Positions 1 to 6,078 of a stretch of 9,873 nucleotides of DNA are shown here, one piece after another (position 1 is the stretch's first letter; every line of letters starts with the position of its first letter). Made by a program: the position numbers and the translations under genes. A model generated the notes under the pieces. It searched no databases, was not told the DNA's origin, and worked only from the letters and a program-made list of their open reading frames with translations. This DNA comes from an uncultured Chloroflexota bacterium (GTDB lineage Bacteria > Chloroflexota > Anaerolineae > Promineifilales > Promineifilaceae), in NCBI GenBank assembly GCA_937958365.1, contig CALFEW010000304.1:1-9873 (forward strand), in the 5' to 3' direction.

Positions 1-2354
1 TCGCTAAACGAGGCCAGCGCCTGCCCCACGCTATACCAGCCCGGCAGTACGTGGCGGCACTGCATCCAGCTAAAGCCCCAGGGAATTGCCCGCAGGCTGT
101 CCAACGTGGCTTTGCCCGCCCGGCGCGACGGCCGTGAGCCAATGCGCATCTGGCTGATTTCGTTGATGGGCGTGGCCTGCTGCCAGTAATCCAGCAGCGC
201 CGGGGTGTCGTAGATGAGACCCCGATAGGCGCGGTAGGCAACGGCCGTTAATTCCCCCATCACCGCCCGCCACGTGTCTTTGGGCGCGGCTTGCACGCGG
301 TGATAAGGCGGCGCACTCGCCAGCAGCACCGCGTGGACCATTTGCTCCAGATGGCGGCGGGCGATGGCCGGGTGGCCGTAATTTTCGTCTATCACTTCGC
401 CCTGCTCGGTGATGCGGATACGGCCGTTCACCGACCCTGGTGGCTGCGCCAGGATGGCTTTGTTTGTCGGGCCACCACCGCGGGCGACGGTTCCGCCACG
501 GCCGTGAAACAACATCATCACCACCTCATGGTGGCGGCAGGCGGCAGCCAGCGTCTCTTGCGCCTGATACAGTTCCCAATTGGCCGCCAGGTAGCCCGCA
601 TCCTTGTTGCTGTCCGAATAGCCGATCATGATGGTTTGTCGCCGGTCCATGCGGGCCAGGTGGGGCGCGTAGGCGGGATGGGTGAACAGCGCGGCCATCA
701 CCTCCGGCGCGGCGCGTAAATCTTCGCGGGTTTCAAACAGCGGCGCGAAGGTCAGGCCCTCGTTGGCGTCTTGTTCGTCCAGGCAGAGGCCGTGCCAGCG
801 GGCCAGCAGCAGCGGGGCCAAAATGTCCTCCGGGCCATGCGTCATGCTGACGACGTAGGGGCCAACCAGTTCCGGGCCGTAAAAGCTGACGGCGCGCCGC
901 AACACCTGAAAGAGTTCCAGGGTTTCGGCGGCCTGCGGCGATAAATCTTCCAGGGCGCTGAGATTGGGGCTGGGCGCGGCCAGCAGGCGGGTGAGGGCAG
1001 CCGCGCGTTCCGGCCCGGTCATCTGCCCAAAGCCGGTGAGGAGGTTGAGTTTGTGCAGGAGTTCGTCGAGAACGGCCGTGTTGTATTCACTGTACTGGCG
1101 GATGTCCAGCCGGGCGGCGTGCAGGCCAAACACCTGCGCCTGATAACGCAGCCGCGCCAGGTCGGCGTCGGCCAGATCGGCCAATCCACCTGCCCGCAAG
1201 GAGGCGTCCATCAGCGCCAACGGCTGGTGTAAATCGGCCATGCAGCGCAGGCGGATGGGCGGGTTGGCCTCACCTTTCAGGCGGGCCACCATGTCGCCGC
1301 GCGACGCTTCGGCCAGGTCGGCTTTAATCACCGCCGCCCAGAGGCGGTAAGGTTCGTGCGGATAGCGCGTCTGCAAAAAGGCGACGTGGGCGGAGCGGTC
1401 GCGGGCGGCGGCCAGGGCGGTCTTCAACTCCGGGCTGACGTGCGCCAGTTGGTCCGACAAGCTCAGCGAGCGGTCGAGTTGGCGGGCGGCGGCGCGATGA
1501 CGTTCCACGGCCAGCCCGCGATGCAGGCGCAGCGTCTCGGCCGTCACGTCGGCAGTGACGTTGGGATTGCCGTCGCGGTCGCCGCCAATCCAGGAACCAA
1601 AGGTGAGGAAGCACTCCGGCCATTTGAGCGCAGGGTAATGGGCAGCTAACGCTGCGGCCATGGTGGCGTAAATGTCCGGCAGCACGTCCCAGAGGGTGAT
1701 GTCGAAGTAGTACAGGCCGGTGCGAACCTCATCGGTGACGGTGGGCTGGGTGGTGCGGCTGTGGTCGGTCAGCCAGAGGGCGGTCACTTCGGCGGTGATT
1801 TGCGCCTCAAGCTGGCGGCGCTCGGCGGGCAGCAGGTCGCGTTCTTGCAGGTCGGTCAGCGCGTCGGCCAATCGGCGCAGCTTGGCGATGACCGTGCGGC
1901 GCTTGGCCTGGGTAGGGTGGGCGGTGAAGACCAACTCGATGTGCAGACGCTCCAGCAGTTGGGTCATCTCAAATTCGTCTACGCCCATCTGGCGCAGGGT
2001 GGCGACGGCCGTTGGGATGGATTCGGCGAGCGGTTGGGGGTGGGCGGCGCGTTCGCGTTCGCGCAGCACGCTGACGCGGTGCTGCTCTTCGGCCAGGTTG
2101 ATGAGTTCAAAGTAGATGGCGAAGCTGCGGGCGATAAGTTCCGCTTCGCGCAAATTGAGGCGGCCGACGATTGTTTCCAGGCGGCGGTCTATGGCCGGGT
2201 CTTCGTCGGCGCGGCGGGCTTTGCTGAGGGCGCGGATGCGCTCTTCCAGCTCGAATTCTTCGATGCCCGCGTGGCGGCGCATCACTTTGCCGAGAATGTC
2301 GCCCAGCAGGTGGATGTTTTGGCTGAGGATGGTGTGTGGACTTTCACGTGTCAT
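1..2354 (-). CDS. ppc: Phosphoenolpyruvate carboxylase (C-terminus beyond window)
   Basis: This enzyme carboxylates PEP with bicarbonate to oxaloacetate, a cytosolic anaplerotic step feeding the TCA cycle. The frame is open from an ATG at 2354 to the left edge, giving 784 codons; the family is usually 850-970 residues, so roughly the last 100-150 are missing. Visible signatures in order are VFTAHPTQAKRRT with the catalytic His at residue 146 (codon 1917-1919), FGSWIGGDRDGNPNVT, DIRQYSE, IMIGYSDSNKDAGY around residues 575-588, FHGRGGTVARGGGPT around 616-630 (its Arg residues correspond to E. coli R581 and R587), and LRAIPWGFSWMQCRHVLPGW close to the edge. The first signature has Gln where most members have Glu, a substitution the known family pattern tolerates. 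The start is the first ATG before the conserved N-terminus; its ribosome-binding site is weak. HMGR lies upstream on the same strand but behind a terminator, so co-transcription is unlikely. Identification is very secure. Confidence 0.97.
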   Translation of the reverse strand, partial: MTRESPHTILSQNIHLLGDILGKVMRRHAGIEEFELEERIRALSKARRADEDPAIDRRLETIVGRLNLREAELIARSFAIYFELINLAEEQHRVSVLRERERAAHPQPLAESIPTAVATLRQMGVDEFEMTQLLERLHIELVFTAHPTQAKRRTVIAKLRRLADALTDLQERDLLPAERRQLEAQITAEVTALWLTDHSRTTQPTVTDEVRTGLYYFDITLWDVLPDIYATMAAALAAHYPALKWPECFLTFGSWIGGDRDGNPNVTADVTAETLRLHRGLAVERHRAAARQLDRSLSLSDQLAHVSPELKTALAAARDRSAHVAFLQTRYPHEPYRLWAAVIKADLAEASRGDMVARLKGEANPPIRLRCMADLHQPLALMDASLRAGGLADLADADLARLRYQAQVFGLHAARLDIRQYSEYNTAVLDELLHKLNLLTGFGQMTGPERAAALTRLLAAPSPNLSALEDLSPQAAETLELFQVLRRAVSFYGPELVGPYVVSMTHGPEDILAPLLLARWHGLCLDEQDANEGLTFAPLFETREDLRAAPEVMAALFTHPAYAPHLARMDRRQTIMIGYSDSNKDAGYLAANWELYQAQETLAAACRHHEVVMMLFHGRGGTVARGGGPTNKAILAQPPGSVNGRIRITEQGEVIDENYGHPAIARRHLEQMVHAVLLASAPPYHRVQAAPKDTWRAVMGELTAVAYRAYRGLIYDTPALLDYWQQATPINEISQMRIGSRPSRRAGKATLDSLRAIPWGFSWMQCRHVLPGWYSVGQALASFS

Positions 2355-2396
2355 AGTAGACTGCATCCTGTTGGGTTTAGGAAAGGATGTTTGGTT

Positions 2397-2447
2397 GGAG
2401 CGCGGGCGTCTTGCCTGTTGCCACTGCGGGCGAGACGCCCGCGCTCC
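2397..2447. repeat. GC-rich hyphenated palindrome, copy 1
   Basis: The arms GGAGCGCGGGCGTCT (2397-2411) and AGACGCCCGCGCTCC (2433-2447) are perfect 15-bp inverted repeats. Further inner pairing (GCC 2413-2415 with GGC 2429-2431) extends the stem to about 19 bp around a short loop. The element lies 43 bp upstream of the ppc start codon and probably within its 5' leader. A diverged second copy is at 7969-8018, so this is a dispersed REP- or MITE-like family rather than a gene-specific site. Its role is unknown. Confidence 0.85.
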
Positions 2448-2459
2448 CAGGGATGTCTA

Positions 2460-2500
2460 ACAAAAGGCACGCGCCCCAGACAGCCAGAGCGCGTGCTTTC
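2460..2500 (-). terminator. Rho-independent terminator after HMGR
   Basis: On the minus strand an 8-bp perfect GC-rich stem (GCACGCGC at 2467-2474 with GCGCGTGC at 2489-2496, loop of 14 nt) is followed by CTTTTGTT, a short U-run in the transcript. It lies about 45 bp past the HMGR stop codon and before the ppc leader, so it should separate HMGR from ppc transcription. Confidence 0.7.
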
Positions 2501-2503
2501 TCC

Positions 2504-2531
2504 CAACTATCCACTATCAACTAGCTGCTAT
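2504..2531. repeat. Heptamer microrepeat array
   Basis: Four degenerate 7-bp units follow each other on the plus strand: CAACTAT, CCACTAT, CAACTAG, CTGCTAT. The array sits between the HMGR stop codon and its terminator. It resembles the short tandem heptamer repeats known from cyanobacteria. No function is evident. Confidence 0.55.
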
Positions 2532-2541
2532 CACCGAGCCG

Positions 2542-4098
2542 CTAACGATTACGGCCGTATTTCTCATGGCTGGACACCCAATCCGAGGAAGCAATGGCCG
2601 AAGCCAGCGAGATTTCCCCGGCCAGGACGGCACCGGCCACAATCTCGGCGAATTTGTTCACTTTGCCCCGCCCAACGCAGCCCAGCAGATTCAGGCATTC
2701 TTGCTGGGTTGCCAGCCCAGTGCCGCCGCCATACGTCGCCACAATCAACGAAGGGATGGTGATGGACATGTACAAATCGCCGTCTCTGGTGAGTTCCGTG
2801 TACAAAATACCGGCCGACGATTCGGCCACGTTGGCGACGTCTTGGCCGGTGGCGATGAAGAGGGCGGTGATGGCGTTGGCCGAGTGCAGGCCGTTGTTGT
2901 TGGCCCCGGACAAAATCGCGCCGACATTGGCGACGCCGTAATGGTAATAGAGGCTTTCCGGCTCGACGCGCATATGGTTGACCAGCACGTCGCGCTTGAC
3001 GGTGCATTCGGCCGTGACGCGCTTGCCGCGCGTGCGCATGATGTTAATCTGCGATGCTTTTTTGTCGGTGGCGAAGTTGGATTCCAGGAAAAAATGCTTG
3101 ATGGCGCCGGGGTCTGGGAAGTGGTCCAAAATCCAGCTACAGGCAGCGAAGGTGGCGCGGCCAACCATGTTTTGCCCGGCGGCGTCGCCGGTGGTGTAGT
3201 TGAAGCGCAGGTAGACGAAGCGGCTGGCAAGATAGGTGTCTATGTCGCGCAGTTTGGCGACGCTGGAAGTCGCCTCGGCCTGGTCGCGAATGTCGGCGAT
3301 GTTTTCCTGGACCCATTTGGAGAAATCACGCGCCTGGCGGGCGTCTTCAAAGGAGAAGACTGGAGCGCGCTGCATGGCGTCGCCGACGATGGAGCAGGTG
3401 ACGCCACCGCTGAGGTTGAGGACCTTGATGCCGCGATTGTAAGAGGCGACCAGCGTGCCTTCGGTGGTGGCCAGGGGGATGAGGAAGTCGCCCTGGGCGT
3501 GTTCACCCAAGACGGTAAGCGGGCCGGCAAAGCCGATGGGAATCTGGGCTACGCCGGCGAAATGTTCGACATTGCCGGCGAGGATGTGGGGGTCGAATGA
3601 GTAGTGGCGGATGTGATCTAGCTTGACGCCGCTAAAATCTTCGGCGAATTTTTGCCGTTCGGCGATGATTTCCGGGGCATAATCGTCGGTTTTGTCGCGG
3701 GGGATGCGGGTGAGGTGTTCGGTGCTGCCGCTGATGCTGTCTTCAACTTTGAGTTTGAGGTCGCCGAAAGGGGTGGCCTCGAAGCCGATTTCCAGCTTGT
3801 GTTTGCCTTCGGCCAGGTGGTCGGCCTGGGTGCGGATGATGAGGCTGGCGCGAAGGGGAAATTGGAGAGGGGAAACGGCCGTTATCTCATCCACTGCCAG
3901 CGTTTGACCATCTGCTAAATGAATTGTTACGCCATCCAGTGGGATGGCCTGTCCATCAAACTTGATACTGTTCAAACCGGTGAGGGCGGCGTCGCTGAGT
4001 CGGTTTTTCACCGAAAACTGCACGCCGCCGTTCACGTTTTGCAGGCTGCCGAAGGTGTAAAGCTGCTTGAGGATGAGACTGGGAATCTTAATTGCCAT
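2542..4098 (-). CDS. Hydroxymethylglutaryl-CoA reductase, class I type
   Basis: This enzyme reduces HMG-CoA to mevalonate using two NADPH, the committed step of the mevalonate route to isoprenoids. The 518-residue product has the class I catalytic core from about residue 145: LATTEGTLVAS (catalytic Glu213), NYTTGDAAGQNM, ATDKKASQIN (catalytic Lys346), TGQDVAN (catalytic Asp420), TYGGGTGLATQQECL and a C-terminal SSHEKYGRNR (catalytic His511). All four family catalytic residues are present. Residues 1 to about 125 form a predicted beta-rich soluble domain that I do not recognise; no membrane segments precede the core, unlike animal and fungal enzymes. The start at 4098 is chosen because GGAGG lies 9 nt upstream. 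An in-frame ATG at 4185 would add 29 residues but has no ribosome-binding site. A sigma70-like promoter is at 4200-4229. Mevalonate-pathway use is known in Chloroflexota, which fits the proposed host. Confidence 0.95.
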   Translation of the reverse strand: MAIKIPSLILKQLYTFGSLQNVNGGVQFSVKNRLSDAALTGLNSIKFDGQAIPLDGVTIHLADGQTLAVDEITAVSPLQFPLRASLIIRTQADHLAEGKHKLEIGFEATPFGDLKLKVEDSISGSTEHLTRIPRDKTDDYAPEIIAERQKFAEDFSGVKLDHIRHYSFDPHILAGNVEHFAGVAQIPIGFAGPLTVLGEHAQGDFLIPLATTEGTLVASYNRGIKVLNLSGGVTCSIVGDAMQRAPVFSFEDARQARDFSKWVQENIADIRDQAEATSSVAKLRDIDTYLASRFVYLRFNYTTGDAAGQNMVGRATFAACSWILDHFPDPGAIKHFFLESNFATDKKASQINIMRTRGKRVTAECTVKRDVLVNHMRVEPESLYYHYGVANVGAILSGANNNGLHSANAITALFIATGQDVANVAESSAGILYTELTRDGDLYMSITIPSLIVATYGGGTGLATQQECLNLLGCVGRGKVNKFAEIVAGAVLAGEISLASAIASSDWVSSHEKYGRNR

Positions 4099-4199
4099 TT
4101 GAGGTTGCCTCCAGGTGTGGGTTAGGGTTGATAATCCTTGCCTTGCCGGTAAGTGACGCCAGTATGAGGTTGATGGGTGGCTCATTGTTGGACGCGGGC

Positions 4200-4229
4200 A
4201 TTGTACTATCTTTGCCGCGAAAGGGGCAA
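4200..4229 (-). promoter_or_regulatory. Sigma70-like promoter for HMGR
   Basis: Read on the minus strand, a -35 box TTGCCC (4224-4229; 4/6 matches) is separated by 18 bp from a -10 box TACAAT (4200-4205; 5/6 matches). The predicted transcript would start near 4193, leaving a leader of about 95 nt before the ATG at 4098. No experimental support. Confidence 0.5.
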
Positions 4230-4252
4230 CCTGATTTTGGGCGTTAGAAGAA

Positions 4253-4999
4253 TCAGGCGAGCACGTCTATGATGGCGCGGGGTTCGGGGGTTTCGGCGGG
4301 GCCGATAACGGCCGTTAACGCCTGGCTCAAGGAGAAGGGCGGACAAATCAATCTGGCTATCAGGCCGGTGGCCCGGTCGTATCGGTCAATCAAGGCGGGA
4401 TGGGCTTCCGGGGCCAATTGATGCAGCGCCTGCGCCTTTTCCCAGGCAGATTGGCGTGCGCGCTGGAGGCTAAAATTACCCATCGCCTCATCGGCGCGCC
4501 CGCCCAGACTATCCACCAGGCGAAAAAGCGCCGACGATTGGTTGACGCCTTCCTGAACCTCGTCCAGCAGACCAGCCAACACCAGATTCACCTCGAAGAA
4601 GTCGTTTTTGAGGGGGTCTAGAGCGCAGTTGTGGCAAACTTGCGCGGCGGCGATGCCCAGGTCCAGGTTGATGTGGGCGTTCATGCCCAACAGAAGGTGG
4701 TGCAGCACGCTCGGTTCCGGGTCTTGGGCGCGGTCGAAGGCGTAAGCCCAGGCGCGTGTCGGCGGCAGCCCCTGGCGCTGCTGCTGGTAAGCCTCGATGT
4801 AGCGGTGGGCAAACACGACGTCCAGGTGTTCCATGCGTGCGGCGTCCTCGAAACGGCCGTTTGCCACCCCTTCTTTAATGCGCACCGTCACTTTGCGGTA
4901 CATGGCGGGGAAGTAGCCCAAACGGCTGTTGTTTTGCCAGCATTCGTCAATGATGTCTGTGAGGTCGCGGATTACGTCGTCAATGGTTACGGCCGTCAT
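4253..4999 (-). CDS. DUF5995 family protein
   Basis: This is a 248-residue soluble, mostly helical protein with no signal peptide or membrane segment. I assign it to DUF5995 from its overall pattern: an N-terminal FPAMYRKVTVRIKEG stretch (30-44), a FEDAARMEHLDVVFAHRYIEA block (50-70), and the hallmark HHLLLGMNAHINLDLGIA (100-117). It continues with DFFEVN (133-138) and SLQRARQSAW (178-186). The clustered His100, His101, Asn107, His109, Asn111 and Asp113 could be a metal or active site, but that is inference, and the family has no established reaction that I know. The start is supported by a GGAAGGGA ribosome-binding site 5 nt upstream and a promoter at 5040-5067. An ACGGCCGT palindrome directly follows the ATG and encodes residues 2-4. 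HMGR lies 154 bp downstream on the same strand but has its own promoter, so a shared function is not implied. Confidence 0.85.
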   Translation of the reverse strand: MTAVTIDDVIRDLTDIIDECWQNNSRLGYFPAMYRKVTVRIKEGVANGRFEDAARMEHLDVVFAHRYIEAYQQQRQGLPPTRAWAYAFDRAQDPEPSVLHHLLLGMNAHINLDLGIAAAQVCHNCALDPLKNDFFEVNLVLAGLLDEVQEGVNQSSALFRLVDSLGGRADEAMGNFSLQRARQSAWEKAQALHQLAPEAHPALIDRYDRATGLIARLICPPFSLSQALTAVIGPAETPEPRAIIDVLA

Positions 5000-5039
5000 A
5001 GCTGTCCCTTCCTGCCTTCCGTTTGTGAGATTAAGGGAA

Positions 5040-5067
5040 ATGATAACGAGAATGGATAGACAGTCAA
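5040..5067 (-). promoter_or_regulatory. Sigma70-like promoter for the DUF5995 gene
   Basis: On the minus strand, TTGACT (5062-5067; 5/6 matches to -35) lies 16 bp from TATCAT (5040-5045; 5/6 matches to -10). The predicted transcription start is near 5033, giving a leader of about 34 nt with a good ribosome-binding site. This is the best promoter match in the window. Confidence 0.6.
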
Positions 5068-5081
5068 GCGGGAAACGGCCG

Positions 5082-5110
5082 TTGTATCTTCCCCCACCTT
5101 ATGGCAAAAT
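5082..5110 (+). promoter_or_regulatory. Possible weak promoter for the CAP-domain gene
   Basis: TTGTAT (5082-5087) is spaced 17 bp from CAAAAT (5105-5110), matching the consensus at 3/6 and 4/6 positions. The position suits the gene starting at 5158, but the match is weak and could be chance. Confidence 0.25.
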
Positions 5111-5157
5111 GGGGTCCGGCAGTCCGCAAACTCTATGATTTTCGTGAGGAACCCGCA

Positions 5158-5937
5158 ATGGCTACAAAAAAACGGCACAATATGTTGGCGCTGATCGTCC
5201 TGGGATTTGGGCTGATGGCGACAGTTTTCAGCCTGTCGCAAATTACGCGGGGGGAAGACGTGGAGCCAACGCCGACCATAGACCCGTCGTTGACTTTGGA
5301 ACCGCGAAATTACCTGCCGGCCATCGCCAAAGACCCAACCCCCACAGCGACGGCAACCCCTACCGCGACGCCCACAGCCACGCCGGTGTCCGGCTGCCTG
5401 CCGTCACCAGAAATTCCACCCAGCGACGCCGCCAACGAAGCCACAATCCGCAGCAGCATCAACCAGCAGCGCGGCAATAATGGCCTGCCTGCCCTTGATC
5501 TGGTCAACGAACTGGTGCAGTCTTCCCGCCGCCACAGCCTGGACATGGCGGTCAACCACTTCACCGGCCACACCGGCTCCGACGGCACTTCGGCCGCCGA
5601 CCGGATGCGCGAGGCGTGTTACGATTTGAACTATTGGGGCGAAATCATTGGCTGGGGTTTTGGCGGCGATCCGGCGGCGATGATGAATTGGTGGCTGAAC
5701 AGCCCGCCGCATCTGGCGACCATTCTGAACGTGTACGTTGAGGATTTTGGCGTGGGTTACGTTCGGCTTTCCGGCAGCGATTGGACGCATTATTGGACGG
5801 TGAACTTTGGCCGCCGCGCCAGTTCGCAGTTGACCGGAACGGAGCAGTTGTACCTGTGCGAATACACCGTGGAGAGTGAACTGGGCGGCAGTTCCTTGCG
5901 GATTTACAGCCCGGAGCCGTGTGTTGTGGTTGATTAA
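5158..5937 (+). CDS. Secreted or membrane-anchored CAP/SCP-domain protein
   Basis: This 259-residue protein begins with a short basic region (MATKKRH) and a hydrophobic segment (about 8-30) that acts as a signal peptide or membrane anchor. A low-complexity Pro/Thr/Ala linker follows (about 37-76, including YLPAIAKD and PT repeats), then a CAP domain of the bacterial YkwD type (about 93-221). CAP features include RRHSLDMA (His126), FTGHTGSDGT (His138), GEIIGWG (Glu162), WWLNSPPH (His185) and a terminal YWTVNFG strand. These cover the His/Glu positions of the CAP cavity. Cys80, 154, 234 and 255 could form disulfides outside the cell. Bacterial CAP proteins are extracellular, but their substrates are mostly unknown. 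The start at 5158 has GAGGA 7 nt upstream; an in-frame ATG at 5101 would put 19 extra residues before the signal sequence and is rejected. The gene converges on the RNB gene and lacks the ACGGCCGT palindrome. Confidence 0.9.
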   Translation: MATKKRHNMLALIVLGFGLMATVFSLSQITRGEDVEPTPTIDPSLTLEPRNYLPAIAKDPTPTATATPTATPTATPVSGCLPSPEIPPSDAANEATIRSSINQQRGNNGLPALDLVNELVQSSRRHSLDMAVNHFTGHTGSDGTSAADRMREACYDLNYWGEIIGWGFGGDPAAMMNWWLNSPPHLATILNVYVEDFGVGYVRLSGSDWTHYWTVNFGRRASSQLTGTEQLYLCEYTVESELGGSSLRIYSPEPCVVVD

Positions 5938-5962
5938 GGAACGCGGATTAAACAACCTGTCG

Positions 5963-6000
5963 GAGACCTGAGATTGGAGATTGAACCAATCTCAGGTCTC
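5963..6000. terminator. Perfect 15-bp inverted repeat between convergent genes
   Basis: GAGACCTGAGATTGG (5963-5977) and CCAATCTCAGGTCTC (5986-6000) pair perfectly around an 8-nt loop. The element lies 26 bp past the CAP-gene stop and 69 bp past the RNB-gene stop. The hairpin probably ends transcription from either side. The plus strand has only a scattered T-rich tract further on (about 6013-6025), so this is not a textbook intrinsic terminator. The left arm and loop contain GAGATTG twice in tandem, another heptamer pattern. Confidence 0.6.
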
Positions 6001-6039
6001 AGGTCTGTAAGTTATTTGATTTTTCGTTCCTTAATGGCT

Positions 6040-6078
6040 GGTTGGCTCGTTGGTTGGCAACAAACCAACTAACCAACC
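6040..6078. repeat. GTTG-rich imperfect inverted repeat at the RNB gene end
   Basis: GGTTGGCTCGTTGGTT (6040-6055) pairs with AACCAACTAACCAACC (6063-6078) at 14 of 16 positions with a 7-nt loop. It is built of GTTG/GGTT units and overlaps the last codons and the TAG stop of the RNB gene. It may act as a 3' hairpin for that transcript, though no U-run follows. Confidence 0.55.

Noticed and set aside
1761..3600. Long plus-strand open frames opposite ppc and HMGR (333 and 344 codons)
   Set aside because: They are antisense to two genes with complete family signatures, their translations are low in recognisable motifs, and high GC at third positions explains the lack of stops.
4230..4257. CCTGATT / AATCAGG 7-bp inverted repeat at the DUF5995 stop as a terminator
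   Set aside because: The stem is short and AT-containing, the loop is 14 nt, no U-run follows on the minus strand, and it directly abuts the HMGR promoter.
5101..5157. Earlier ATG start for the CAP-domain gene
   Set aside because: It would place 19 residues before the basic n-region and hydrophobic segment of the signal peptide and would overlap the weak -10 candidate; the ATG at 5158 has a clear GAGGA ribosome-binding site.
5320..5390. ACC/ACG/CCC-rich stretch as a possible DNA repeat or CRISPR-like array
   Set aside because: It encodes the Pro/Thr/Ala linker of the secreted protein with mixed codons; there are no regular spacers or identical repeats.
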